Shown piece by piece: positions 22,701 through 33,959 of a stretch of 64,000 nt of DNA; position 1 is the stretch's first letter, and the number at the start of each line of letters is the position of its first letter. The notes below the pieces were generated by a model. The model saw only the letters and a program-made list of their open reading frames with translations, made no database searches and had not been told where the DNA came from. This DNA is from Megaustenia siamemsis (taxonomy: Eukaryota > Mollusca > Gastropoda > Stylommatophora > Ariophantidae): positions 107,190,279-107,254,278 of the forward strand of contig JAVIAB010000092.1 in NCBI GenBank assembly GCA_032433765.1, in the 5' to 3' direction. The translations under genes and the position numbers were made by a program.

Positions 22701-23612
22701 TGATTTATATACCATTGATAAGTTGATACAGATAAACTTTCTACAAAATGATTGATATCATACCATTGATAAGTTGCTTCAAATAACCATTCTACACAAT
22801 AATCGGTATCATACCATTGATAAGTTGCTACAAATAACCATTCTACAGAATGTTTGCTACAAATAGCCATTCTTTACAATGGCTGCTACCATTGATAAGT
22901 TGCTACAATTAACCATTCTACACGATGATTGCTACCATTGATATGTTGCTACAAAGCATCATTCTACTCAATGATGCTGCTATTGATATGTTGCTACAAA
23001 TCACTATTCTACTCAATGATTGCTACCTTTGATATGTTGCTACAAATCATCATTCTACTCAATGATTGCTACCATTGATATGTTGCTACAATTCACCATC
23101 CTTCGCAATCATTGCTACCATTGATATGTTGCTACAAATCACCATTCTACTCAATGATTGCTACCTTTGATATGTTTCTACAAATCACCATTCTACTCAA
23201 TGATTGCTGCCATTGATATGTTGCTACAAATCACCATTCTACTCAATTATTGCTATCATCGATATGTTGCTACAAATCACCATTCTACTCAATGATTGCT
23301 ACCATTGATATGTTGCTACAAATCATCATTCTATTCAATGATTGCTACTATTGATATGTTGCTACAAATCACCATTCTACTCAATGATTGCTACCATTGA
23401 TATGTTGCTACAAATCACCATTCTACTCAATGATTGCTGTCATTGATATGTTGCTACAATTCACCATCCTTCACAATCATTGCTACCATTGATATGTTGC
23501 TACAAATCACCATTCTACTCAATGACTGCTACCATTGATATGTTTCTACAAATCACCATTCTACTCAATGACTGCTACCATTGATATGTTTCTACAAATA
23601 CTACCTAACACT
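22700..23612. repeat. Related minisatellite, 46-bp unit, about 19 copies
   Basis: Unit contains GATATGTTGCTACAAATCAC and ATTCTACTCAATGATTGC. It is recognisably derived from the neighbouring 51-bp unit, with a graded transition at 22680-22900, and has lost 5 bp. Confidence 0.9.
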
Positions 23613-24171
23613 TTGAGTTGTGTTAGAAACGTTTCCTTAGTTTAAATTGTACGACACGTGGAACTATCTGTCCCTACTGATTGTCAAAAAAGTGGAATAC
23701 TTTTAGTCGGAGTTATAGAGCCCAATGAAATGAGGAGCTTCTTATGTTGTCAAACTAGTAGAGATGGCCATGTTTGACATTATCAATCAAACAGCGTTTA
23801 CGGAGTTAGTATGTTTTGGTGTAAATTGCCGGAAAATTTATATAACATTCGTGAACTTTGAAAGTATTCAGATTATCATGGAGGTCTTGATTTTAATATT
23901 CATGACTCTTTTCTAAAATTCGACAAACCAGTACAACATTATTCTAACTGCTAATGCTACTAAACAATTATTCTCACTTCTTTTCCTGCTACATATATCA
24001 TTGCTGTGTACACTCACTAACCTCATAATTAGAGGCTCGACTCCCACATATGGGAGATGTTCAGTCTCATCAACAGGAAGTCTGATATCGTATGTAAATT
24101 GATATCAAATATTTTTCTCTGGAAAAGTACGGTTATCTGACGTAATCCTGATCTCTATACTTTATAAATCA
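23613..24171. other. No gene seen
   Basis: AT-rich, nothing supported. Confidence 0.5.
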
Positions 24172-24532
24172 TCATCATCATTGAGTAACGCCTCCGCATC
24201 GAAGGTTGGCTACCATGGAGCGTCATTGCACTCTGTCTCTTGCTTTGATGGTGCAAATTGTCATAGGTTGACTTGTCCGTCTTTTGATGTTACTCGTCCA
24301 TGTTAGTCTTGGTCTGCCTCTGCCTCTTTTATCTTGTATTTTCCCTTCCAATATTACTTGTATTAGGATGTTGTGTCTTTTAACATGCGCCAAAAATTTC
24401 ATTTGTCTTGTTCTAATTGTGTTTAGTAGTTCTCTTTTTATTTTTAGTTGTTTTAAAACTTCATCGTTTATTTTCTTTTCTTTCCATCCAATTCTACCTA
24501 TTCTTCTATAAATCCATATTTCACTTTACAAA
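24172..24532 (-). mobile_element. LINE 3' end, family C
   Basis: Minus strand reads DEVLKQLKIKRELLNTIRTR, then QMKFLAHVKRHNILIQVILE, GKIQDKRGRGRPRLTWTSNI and TICTIKARDR, then a (GAT)n tail. It is the longest readable family C end in the window, with one stop replacing the expected Trp or Glu near the end. Confidence 0.75.
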
Positions 24533-24774
24533 TGCACAACTACAACTATCACTTCTATCACTTTTACTATTCTTCTCTCTATAGTTACACTACCAGCGAT
24601 TGTTGTTGCATCATCCTCTACTTACTCTTGTTCATGAACTGATAAAGTAGTGGCCGATAGATTTGGCGGAAAGCAACATTATCTTTATTCATTAATTTAG
24701 TCATAACCATTGAGTGAAATATGCTTAAGTCTTGAGCGCGATGTACATCACATTTTTGTATTGTCAAACTTTAA

Positions 24775-25095
24775 TAACACTTGACTTCATCTCCAGGATT
24801 TTCGTGCAACTAAGAACTGCAAGCACACTTCGCCAACGCACCAAATTGTGCGCTATATTCCCCAACAGAGCCCATTTTAATCCTGCCGCCATTGCATCTG
24901 TCTCAACGGTTTTTCTCCACGCCTGCTTGGCATTCTAACTTTCCTATTTCCTTGCAAATTCCGATCCATTGACCGTCATGAAATATTGCTTGGTGGGTTC
25001 CGAAATGCGTGGCCTTGCTATCCCTAATTTCTTTTCTTGAGCTCTTTTCCTACTGGTTATCTGATTAGTTCCTTCCCAACGGTTTTTCATTTGTA
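24775..25095 (-). mobile_element. LINE 3' end, family G
   Basis: Minus strand reads SRKRAQEKKLGI, then EPTKQYF, then AWRKTVETDAMAAGLKWALL and NIAHNLVRWRSVLAVL. This fits the common LINE ending (W-G-W-I-G-H ... TWRR-VE ... R-WRS-V-AL) in degenerate form. 24533-24774 holds nothing else I can support. Confidence 0.5.
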
Positions 25096-25261
25096 ATTTT
25101 ATTTGCGGGTTTTAAAAATAACGATGATAACATGGCGTATGCTCCTAATTTATGCAAAGAAGATAATAACATAACATGTGAGTTGCTTGAAAATAACAAT
25201 TATTATTCTAAAAAATACAGAATGAGAAATGATGACATAAAAGGAATTGTTTTAACCACAT

Positions 25262-25830
25262 TCAACACGAAACACATAGAACAACAGATCCAGCATCAAA
25301 CACATAGAACAGTAGATCCAGTATTAAACACATAGAATAGTAGACTCGGCATTAAGCACACGGAACACAAAATACGGCATCAAACACATAGAACAGTAGA
25401 TCCGGTATTAAACACATAGAACAGTAGACTCGGCATTAAGCACACGGAACACAAAATACGGCATCAAACGCATTGAACAGTAGATCCGGTATTAAACACA
25501 TAGAACAGTAGACTCGGCATTAAGCACACGGAACACAAAATACGGCATCAAACACATTGAACAGTATATCCTGTATTAAACACATAGAACAGCAGATCCG
25601 GCATCAAATATACGAAAAAACAAATGTGGCATCAAATACATAAAACAACATATCTGGCAACAAAACAGAAACAACAGATCTCGTAACAAACACATAGAAC
25701 AACAGATATGACATCGACACATAGACCAACAGATTCGACGTCAAAAACATAGAACAACTGTTTCGACACGAAGCACACATAGCAAGAGATTCGGCAAGAA
25801 ATGTATGGAACAACAGAAACGAAAGTGGTT
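25262..25830. repeat. Minisatellite, 28-bp unit, 84-bp higher-order repeat
   Basis: Unit contains ACACATAGAACAGTAGATCC. The variant GACTCGGCATTAAGCACACG recurs at 25343, 25427 and 25511, every 84 bp (3 units). The 3' part (25610-25830) is degenerate. Confidence 0.9.
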
Positions 25831-26071
25831 CTGCTGTCTCATGAAAATGGAACCTTCCCCTTCACTAACACACATCGCCAACAACAACAGACGATCTAGT
25901 TTCAGAAGTCTTGGAAGTCATAGTCAGATGAAAAAAGAAAAATTATAACAAATACCTGCATCGGTACGGATTAACAACACTTGGCTTTGTCAAGAAAGCT
26001 GCAGCTAGTTACAGCGGTTCACTGCAGAAATTGTTAATATAGATGACATATATTACATACATTATTTTAGT
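25831..26071. other. No gene seen
   Basis: Short AT-rich spacer. Confidence 0.5.
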
Positions 26072-26375
26072 AATGAAGAGGTTCTGAGAAAGGTCAAAGC
26101 AAAAAGAGAGCTAATTTCCAATGTTAGGAAGAGACAATCATCATTTTTTGGCCATGTAATGAGAAGAGAACAGCTTGAATATATTGTAACAACTGGAAAA
26201 ATTGAGGGACGAAGAGATAGAGGGAAGCAAAGAGAAAAAATAACAGACGGCTTAAGAGAATGGCTTGGCAGAAGGTCAACAACAGAAATGATAAATAGCT
26301 GCCGAGATCGACAGTTGTGGAGAGACATGATCACCTACTCCACTAGGCCCGGTACTTGATGATGATGATGATGAT
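26072..26375 (+). mobile_element. LINE 3' end, family A
   Basis: Encodes KAKRELISNVRKRQSSFFGH, then VMRREQLEYIVTTGKIEGRR and REWLGRRSTTEMINSCRDRQ, followed by GGTACTTGATGATGATGATG. One of the best preserved family A tails. Confidence 0.8.
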
Positions 26376-26784
26376 TTTACATACAATAAATGTCGTATGT
26401 CGTCATACACTGTATATTTTATTATCATTTGATAAATGTACTGGATACATTGATAATCTCCTTTGAATGAATTTGAACTAGTCAAACGGAGATAACTTGG
26501 TGCGTGGGATGATAGAGAAACAATATCTGTCAGATCGAAGTGTTATTTAGCTCGTCAGTGAAAATCAGAATATCTCTGAACACTATACGTGATGTTTTCA
26601 TGGCCCTAGAACAGGTTTAAACTAAACTTTAGCTGTTGGAGGCACCATGGGGGCACTTCTACCTACTTCACTTAAAGCTACCACCACAAGCAAAATGTTT
26701 AGTTGAGTATTGTTATTAATTTAGTAAAGCACTTTGTAAGGTGAATTATTACTATTATCATCATTTTTATTATTACTATTATTA
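26376..26784. other. No gene seen
   Basis: AT-rich, nothing supported. Confidence 0.5.
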
Positions 26785-27245
26785 TTATAGAAAAAGAGTT
26801 CTTAAATGTTATGTAGAGCCAGTCTTAACATATGGATGTGAATCATGGGCAATAGGAGAACAGACAAGAAAATCACTAGAGTCTGTAGAAATGTGGTATT
26901 ACAGAAGAATGTTGAGAATACCATGGTCAGCTATGAAAAGTAATGAAAACGTTCTGAAGGAGGCCAACACAAATAGAGAGCTAATTTCCAATATTAGGAA
27001 GAAACAATCTTCATTTTATGGAAATGTAATGAGAAAGGAACAGCTGGAGTATATTCTCACAACTGGGAAAGTCGAGGGACGAAGAGATATAGGGAATCAA
27101 AAATAAAAGATACAACAAACAGTTTAAGAGAATGGCTTGGAAGAAGGTAAACAACAGAAATGATAAATAGCTGTCGAGATCGAAAGTTGCGGAGAGACAT
27201 GATCACCTACGCCAGCAGGCTTGGTACTCGATGATGATAATGATG
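26785..27245 (+). mobile_element. LINE 3' end, family A
   Basis: Encodes KRVLKCYVEPVLTYGCESWA, then RKSLESVEMWYYRRMLRIPW and NIRKKQSSFYGNVMRKEQLE, ending ACTCGATGATGATAATGATG. 121 open codons before the first stop. Confidence 0.8.
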
Positions 27246-27414
27246 ATAGCGTTGTTAACCTTAGCATTTTTAATTCGAATAACATAGAGCCATATAAATA
27301 TGGCAAAACATAAGAAAATTTGAGGAAGCTGATTGTTGCGGTCTATGCTGGCCCACTGACCCGGATTACTATGAAAGGTTACGGATTAATAGGGTAGTAA
27401 AAAAATGTCTACAA

Positions 27415-27728
27415 TAAAAAAAACACATTTTTGTGACAAGAATTTATAGATGAGGCCAAAGCAAAAAGAGAACACATTTCCAACATTAGGAAGAAACAAT
27501 CATAATTTTTTAGCCATGTAATGAGAAGGGAACAGCTAAAGTATATTGTAACAACTGAGAAAATAGAGATAGAGAAAAGAGATAGAGGGAAACAATGAGA
27601 AAAGATATCAGATAGCTTAAGAGAATGGCTTGGCAGAAGGTCAACAACAGAAATGATAAATAACTGTCGAGATCGAAAGTTATGGAGAGACATGATCACC
27701 TACGCCAGTAGGCCCGATACATGATTAT
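27415..27728 (+). mobile_element. LINE 3' end, family A (third in a row)
   Basis: Starts inside the family A C-terminal region (AGGCCAAAGCAAAAAGAGAA) and ends GGCCCGATACATGATTATTA. Frames are broken. It has the same orientation as 26072 and 26785. Confidence 0.75.
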
Positions 27729-27747
27729 TATTATAATGCATATATAT

Positions 27748-27800
27748 AGAATATCTGATTGAGTACATGTTAGAACGTTACTCTATGTTCTGCTCAAATG
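27748..27800 (-). repeat. Repeat R1, distal part, left of the hAT insertion
   Basis: On the minus strand CAGAACATAGAGTAACGTT, then CTCAATCAGA, matches R1 at 41537-41870 (CAGAACACAGTGCAACGTTT, then TTCAATCAGAG). It continues the R1 copy that resumes at 30247 beyond the hAT. Confidence 0.6.
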
Positions 27801-30240
27801 GTAAGGTGACCATATTTTTGAAATCCCATTCCGGGACGGAATAATTTTACTTCAACTTTCCACCAATAAAATTACATTTCTTCTTGCTGTCATTTTCAAG
27901 TGAATAATACATACATTTTAAAACATCTAATAATATAGACTTACAATACGCTATCAGGATAATCAGGAGATAAAAAAAAAAAACAGTGATACTCACTTAA
28001 ATTGAAGGTGAAACAGAGATGCTGTACTTTTCAGATGAGTGAATTTTCTGTAAAATGTCCTTCTTTGTATGCAGCATCTTATAAAATTCGACACATGTTC
28101 CCTCATAGTTCACTTTGGTGATCAACATGGCTTTTAAAGTTTCAACACCTAGTTGTGTTTTATCATTTGTCCACAAACTGTTCATCAGAGAAAACACTCG
28201 TTCTGTTGCAGCATTTGTTCCAGGTAGACACAAAAAGAACTCTGCCAACTTCAGAATATGTGAAACGGGTACACGATTGTTTCTGAAGTGGGAAGCTAGT
28301 TCAATCCAACGCTGCCCTGGTAATGTTTTATTAAGACTCCACTCACTAATTTTTTGTGAAGTAACGAACTGTTTCATGTAGACATATTCGTCATACATTT
28401 CATTTTCTGGAAAGTCGACTGAAGGCACTGTTTGACTCACTAATGATGAAGACTTCTCAATATCTTCCCAATTTGGTGTTCTGTTCAGCATTACCCAGCT
28501 GTAAGACTCTAGGTTTTGAAAATTATTTGCAGCCCATTTCTTCAAATAACTTAAAGCTGTTTCATAAAATGAAGAAACACTGGCGTTAAACTTTTTCACA
28601 TCATCACGTGGAAATCCTTCCATTTCCAGCTTTTTAAGGATTATCTGAACTCTTGATGGCAAGAAGCCGTCTTCCAGCTTGGACTCCAAGATAGCTTTCA
28701 ACCTATTGATGTTGTCAATGACTTCAAATACAGTGACCATCTGTCCCTCTACTTTCTGCACTGCTTCGTGGAAAGAGGATACCTGACTGTGAACCAAAAT
28801 AAGCCATGCCTCAGACAGTGGGTTTTCAAAGAATTCCTGTATAAAAACTGGGCATCTGTCTTGAGATTGAAAATATGATTTTAGAGGCAGGAACATGTAA
28901 AGAACCCTTTAAACAGCAGGTAAGAGCGCAAGCCACCTAGTTTGTGCATAACCTAAAATCATCTGGAAGTCTGTGTCGACAAACTGACAAAACTCCTTGA
29001 GACTTTCAACTCTAACTGTTTATGATTTGAAGTACAGATACATTTTTGCAATAGTCATTTCAACATCAACAGGCAATACGTCTGCAGCTGCTCGAACAGT
29101 GTTGTGGAAAATATGGCAAGCACACCCAACACCTATCAAACTATGTCCAAGGTTTTCTTTCAGTTTTGTGAAAACATTGTTCTGTCCTTTACTTTCAGCG
29201 CCCCCAAAATTAGAATTTGTGTTGTCTGCACATAATCCAACTACTTTCAGTTCTAAACCATTTTCAGTTAGACAGTCAATAAGAAAACTACTTACTATAT
29301 CAGATGTTTCACCCGGCAATGACTTCAACTCTAATATTTTAACTTTCAGTCCCTTATTGCGATCAAAGTATCTGACAAGCAAAGGAAAAATCTTGATTTC
29401 TTTGTGGTTGGAGGCATCTGTCAGTATGGAGATAAATGTTACGTTTTCTAGGTCACATCTCAACTCGTTTAGAGCATGGGGTGTGAACACATTCCGAATA
29501 ATAGCTTCTGTTTTCGTACGTGCACAAGCAAATTTTGGTTCTAAAGTTACCTGAAGCAATTTTGATGTGCAGTCCATAGATCTAAACGTGTGATTGTGCA
29601 TCACTGTATGATATGCAAAGGCACCTTCTGTAGCAGCTAACTGTTCTTCTTTGTCACCAACCTGTTCAGCTCGAAAAAAAATTTGTCAACGACGAGCTTG
29701 ATGCAGCAGTAGCGACGGCTCTCTTATGTTTATCACTATTTATGTGGCTCTTAATATCACCACGTCCACTATGGTTAATAGTAAACCCGGATGAACATAT
29801 ATTACATCTTACAGTGAAGTCTGATGACGATGTAGACTTTTTTTTTATAAAAGGGTATTCCTTTTGTAAATCTTGATTAAAACTACAATTACGCTTCGGT
29901 GCAATTTTTTGCGAAAGTGAAAGTGAAAGTTAGTAACACAACGAATATATACGAGATTTAAAACTAGGAGCGCATTCTACTGTTTTGATATTAAACAAAA
30001 TTGTCTACACAGCAACGGAATAATATTTTTTTTTAATTGAAGAAATGTACGCCGTATACCAAAATAGTAAAATTGGTAAACGTTTGTGTCCCAAATTATT
30101 TTTTATCAAATCCGGGACAAAAGCTAAAAAATATGCCAAAATCGGGACAAAACCGGTATGGCAGCTAATCCGGGACAAAGGTTTCAAAAATGTCAAATTC
30201 CGGAACTGTCCCGGACAATCCGTGACGAATGGTCACCTTA
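27801..30240 (-). mobile_element. hAT element (about 2.4 kb) nested in repeat R1
   Basis: Ends are inverted: TAAGGTGACCAT on the left (27802 onward) and ATGGTCACCTTA on the right (ending 30240). The subterminal region at the 5' end (right side) holds repeated CGGGACAAA motifs, likely transposase-binding sites. Flanks CAAATGG and CAATTGG look like a 7-bp target duplication with one change, where hAT usually makes 8 bp. R1 sequence continues on both sides, which supports the boundaries. Confidence 0.75.
27997..29930 (-). pseudogene. BED-finger hAT transposase, broken
   Basis: Minus-strand order: N-terminal BED-type zinc finger (RCNICSSGFTINHSG, then SHINSDKH, about 29730-29810). Then FISILTDAS (first Asp region), VGLCADNTNSNFGG (second Asp), GCACHIFHN, TRWLALLPAV (hAT RW motif) and the dimerisation region AEFFLCLPGTNAATERVFSL with its Glu. 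Lesions: a frameshift at the 8-A run near 29676-29683, in-frame TAA at 29020-29022 and TAA at 28909-28911. Otherwise the frame continues across both stops to TAA at 27997. About 640 codons, near the usual hAT length, so it is recently dead rather than ancient. Confidence 0.85.
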
Positions 30241-30246
30241 CAATTG

Positions 30247-30472
30247 GCCAAGTGCATCCGTTTTCTGCCAGCATTTTATTCAGGTTTGCTTTCCTTCGCC
30301 TTTGATTGTCCCCAATCTTCCTGCAAGGCAATAGTTTGCCTTTTATTAAGGGGATTCTGCCCTTAGATGGTCGGCCGTCCCGGATTTGCGAGTACAATTT
30401 GCCCGAGCTTTGTGTAGAGGTTTCTCTCTCATTTGTGGTCTGGTCTTCGAAGCATTTCATCACCTCCTGCTT

Positions 30473-30480
<8 letters not shown>
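30247..30480 (-). repeat. Repeat R1, main part
   Basis: Matches 41537-41730 across the phrases CCGACCATCTAAGGGCAGAA, TGCAGGAAGATTGGGGACAA and AATAAAATGCTGGC. Both copies keep the same open frame (CRKIGDNQR, KANLNKMLAE, GCT). Function unknown. It could be a transposon piece or a degenerate coding repeat. Confidence 0.65.

Positions 30481-30507
<27 letters not shown>
30477..30507. repeat. (AT)n microsatellite
   Basis: About 15 AT units next to the R1 end. Confidence 0.95.
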
Positions 30508-30508
<1 letters not shown>

Positions 30509-30535
30509 CCGACCAGAGCGTGTGTAATAATATAT

Positions 30536-30797
30536 ATAGTAAAAAAGTAAAGTGCCCTGTAACGCCAAGTGGCGTATATGGAATATGGTGTTAGTGACCA
30601 TAATTTTTACAGACCTTCGGCACATGATTTTTGGGATAATGTGGTCAGTATTACTTCCGTGCCGGTTTACTTTCCCAGAAACAAAAACTGGTACCCATTT
30701 AAGGCTGGGTGAACCCGGAAGCCGTCGATCAGGATTAAACCCGACCTTTTGTCCTTTGTAGTCCAGTTCACTAACCACTGAGCTATCGCGGATCTTA
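30536..30797 (-). mobile_element. SINE-1 (tRNA-derived)
   Basis: Minus strand opens ATCCGCGATAGCTCAGTGGT and follows the SINE-1 body to CCACTTGGCGTTACAGGGC and a T/A tail. It sits within (TA)n, so its target duplication cannot be told from the microsatellite. Confidence 0.8.
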
Positions 30798-31507
30798 TAT
30801 ATATATATGTATATATTTCCCACTCAAATTCACCTCACTTTATCTATTCAGTAACTAAATAAGTTCCTGGCACACGATCAGAGAGCTCAAATATTCATTT
30901 GCATCTCTCTCTTTTTTTTTCTCACTACTATCATCCTTCCAATTATTTTAACTAAACAAATACTGTGGTAGCAGCAATCAATTTAATGAAGTTAATTTTA
31001 AACTGTTTTTTTAATACCTTAAATTAACAAGTACATAAAAATATTTAATTATAAAAAGCGTACAAAAATGTGTACCCTAACGTCTAATTATATCCACTTT
31101 TATAATTACTCCCTTTATTGAAACTATTAAAAGTGCGTAAAAGCACAGCAGGAGTAGGAAAACAAAAATGGGGATTTATTGTACTGATGGTAATTGTTCA
31201 GTAATTGCGTGGTTGCTCTATAAAAAAATAGTGTGAAAGTCAATGTGATAGCTTGGGTAAGATTATTTTTTTGTGTTTGGTGAAAGTACAATTGCTCGTT
31301 TGGGTTTTAAAAAATGATAACTGGCGTTCCAGTTAATAGGAATTAGTTTCATCACGCGTCGGTAAATTGTTATTGCTTGTTTTATATGAAAGTCAGTGTC
31401 ATAGTCGCCGGTCTCATTTGTCTTCTTTCTTTAACTGTTAGCATCCGTTCACTGCTCAATATCTTTATGTTCTCAGTTCATAGTTATTGTGATCTAATTC
31501 ATAGTGT
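30798..31507. other. No gene seen
   Basis: AT-rich. Confidence 0.5.
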
Positions 31508-32055
31508 ATCTCTCTTTCTTCCTCTCTCTCTCTTCTCTCTCTTCTTCTCTCTAATTTTCTCTCTAATTTTCTCTCTCTTGTTCTCTCTCTTTTTCTGTGT
31601 CATCTTCTCTCTCTTTTTCTCTTTCTTTTCTCTCTCTTCTTCTCACTCTTCTTTTCTCTCTTTCTTTTTCTCTCTCTTTTTCTCTCTCTTTTTCTCTCTC
31701 TTCCTCTCTCTCTTTTTCTCTCTCTCTCTTTCTCTCTCTTTTTCTTTTTCATTTTCTCTCTTTTTTCTTTTTCTTTCTCTTGTTCTCTCTCTTTTTCTCT
31801 CTCTTTTCTCTCTCACACTCTCTCTTTTTCTCTCTCTTTTTCTGTATCTTCTTCTCTCTCTTCTTCCCTCTCTTTTTCTTTCTTTTCTCTCTCTTCTTAT
31901 CTCTATTTTTCTCTTTTTTTCTCTCTCTCTCTCTCCACTTCTCTCTCTTTTTCTCTCTCTCTTTTTCTCTTTCTTTTTCTCTCTTTTCTTCTCTCTCTTT
32001 TTTCGTTGTCTCTCATTTCTTCTCTCCCTTTGTCTCCCTCTTCTTCTCTCTCTGG
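31508..32055. repeat. Polypyrimidine tract, about 550 bp
   Basis: Almost pure C/T on the plus strand (TCTCTCTTTTTCTCTCTC type). It produces Ser/Phe/Leu-only open frames of up to 230 codons that are not genes. It could form triplex DNA. Confidence 0.95.
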
Positions 32056-32132
32056 GGTTGTCACGTTAAAGGTCTACTTGATGTATTGAAACTACCTTAT
32101 TCTTTGTCTCCAACAGTATGTTGCTATCCAGA

Positions 32133-32160
32133 ACATGTGTGTGTTTGTGAGTGTGTGTGT

Positions 32161-32252
<92 letters not shown>

Positions 32253-32280
32253 GTGTGTGTGTGCGTGTGTGTGTGTGTAC
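32133..32280. repeat. (GT)n microsatellite
   Basis: About 70 GT units with a few GC or GA interruptions. Cys-Val frames are artefacts. Confidence 0.98.
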
Positions 32281-32699
32281 TTGTGTTTACAAGACTTCGT
32301 GGCTGGATTTTTTTTTTTACCGATTTGAAAACATCAGAATATGACTAAGCAACCAAAAAACAATCGTCAAATAGCAAATTGCGAAATGAATTTTTCTTAA
32401 GAAACCAAAATTAGTAAGGAAGAACAAAAAGAGGGAAAGAAAGAAATTATATAAAACACAACGAAACGACTCTAATGCATGAGTTTTCGCAACCATTTCT
32501 GGGTGTTCATTCCAAATTTTGAATGCCTTTTCCTCTGTCTCGAGCACTCAAAAATTGTCCAAGTGAGTGCATACTTGAAGGTTTCGGCAGATTTCAAAGT
32601 GGACGAAAAATAATTCAGTGACGTATGTACACAGATTTATGTGTAATCATCGGAGAAATTGGTGCTGATATTAACCGATAAATTCAGTTATTTGTTGAT

Positions 32700-33205
32700 A
32701 AATCCTGCATACATTAATCAAAGATTTTTGCGTGATTTTCCGGCTTCACAAGTGGATGCCAGTCGTTTGAAGATGACCACCGCTCTGGCAGTCCATCCAC
32801 CTCCCACGCCAATGAAACCGTGATACGTGCAAGAAATCGTTCGCCCTAACCGTCGTTTGACGTCACAGAGTAGTCATCGAGGGTGTAAGAAGAGCAGTTT
32901 CTACTTGCCGTGACATTTTAAGTGAAGATTTCTCAGTGTGACATGTGTCAACGAAATTCGGCTCTAGAGCAAAGGAAAAATAGAGTGTCAATTTGCATTG
33001 ATCTCTTTGGGTTACCCTACAACGATCCCAACGTCAAGTCATCGATAATCACTGGTGATGAAACCTGAGTGTACGGGCATGCTCAAGAAACAAGGTCAAT
33101 GCCACCTTAATGGAGAATAATATTATCATGACTTCGACTGAAGAAGACAAGACAGGTGAGTGTCAATATCAGGACTAAATTGATTGTGTTCTTCGACATT
33201 ATTTT
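32700..33205 (+). pseudogene. Mariner-type transposase relic, 5' part
   Basis: Readable blocks: CQSFEDDHRSGSPSTSHANE (the linker between the two helix-turn-helix units), KNRVSICIDLFGLPYNDPNV, KSSIITGDET-stop-VYGHAQET (first catalytic Asp, with the conserved Trp after DET turned into TGA), and RTKLIVFFDI. Frames shift between blocks. A LINE tail then interrupts it, and the 3' part resumes near 33610. Upstream, 32281-32699 is AT-rich and may hold more of the relic, unreadable. Confidence 0.65.
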
Positions 33206-33505
33206 TTATTCTTTTTTTTTTCTTTTTTCTTTTTTCACTGATACCTGATAGGTGTCGTGGTTTTATCATTTGTCGTTCTTGAACTGCTCGAACTGTCTGA
33301 ATTAATGATTTTCCCTTGTTGTTACATGTCTCTGTCACTGCATCTATCCATCTTCTTCTGGGTCTTCCTCTTGGTCTTTTTCCATGCATTCTTGAGAAGA
33401 ACGCCCTTCATGGTGATGATTCATTTTGACCAGGTGGCCAAACCATTTAAGTTGTTGTTCTATATATTCTTGGCAGGGTTTTGTTCTTCAACATTAATGA
33501 ACTAA
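33206..33505 (-). mobile_element. LINE 3' end, family D, inserted in the mariner relic
   Basis: Minus strand reads QQLKWFGHLVKMNHHHEG, then (shifted) HGKRPRGRPRRRWIDAVTET, then RAVQERQMIK, followed by an A-rich tail (33206-33238). This is the WFGH and GRPRRRW ending common to LINEs. Confidence 0.65.
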
Positions 33506-33609
33506 TTTATTATAAACGCCTCCTTAGAGTACAGAGAGTTAAAACAACATTCTACATATCCATTCCACATCGCATCCGCTAATCGCAGTCATTGTCCTGA
33601 TAAATGACA

Positions 33610-33895
33610 TACCGACAATTGAGTCATTCACCATAATAGTGGTCCTACACATACCTCAAAACAAATTAAATTTGCAACACCGCAGTACTTTGCTTTCATA
33701 CCGTCTATATGCACTTGACCTTGCCCCTCCAAGCGATATTCTTGTTCCCATATGTGGACACAAATATGAAAAGGTCACCCATTGGATAAAATTGAGTAAA
33801 TCCAAACTCGACGAGACATTTGAGGGTCATCACAAAGCGACTTCCAGAGATAGTTCTATTAATAGCAAACCACTGGAGTAAGTATATATTTGTTT
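33610..33895 (+). pseudogene. Mariner-type transposase relic, 3' part
   Basis: Reads LLSYRLYALDLAPPSD in one frame and AIFLFPYVDTNMK in the next, the decayed mariner signature around the third catalytic Asp. A C-terminal-like block follows (ITKRLPEI, NHWSKYI). It fits as the continuation of 32700-33205 after removing the LINE tail. Confidence 0.45.
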
Positions 33896-33959
33896 TGTGT
33901 TTTTAAATAATAATAACGGCACTGCTTGGAGCTGGGTCATCCCAGTTTTTTCAGAACAC

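Noticed and set aside
25262..25830. CRISPR-like array
   Set aside because: The 28-bp unit suggested it at first glance, but there are no unique spacers. Units are contiguous with an 84-bp higher order, in a eukaryotic context.
31377..32166. Long Ser/Leu/Phe frames resembling membrane proteins
   Set aside because: Pure polypyrimidine composition, not a gene.
32135..32348. Cys-Val repeat frames
   Set aside because: (GT)n microsatellite.
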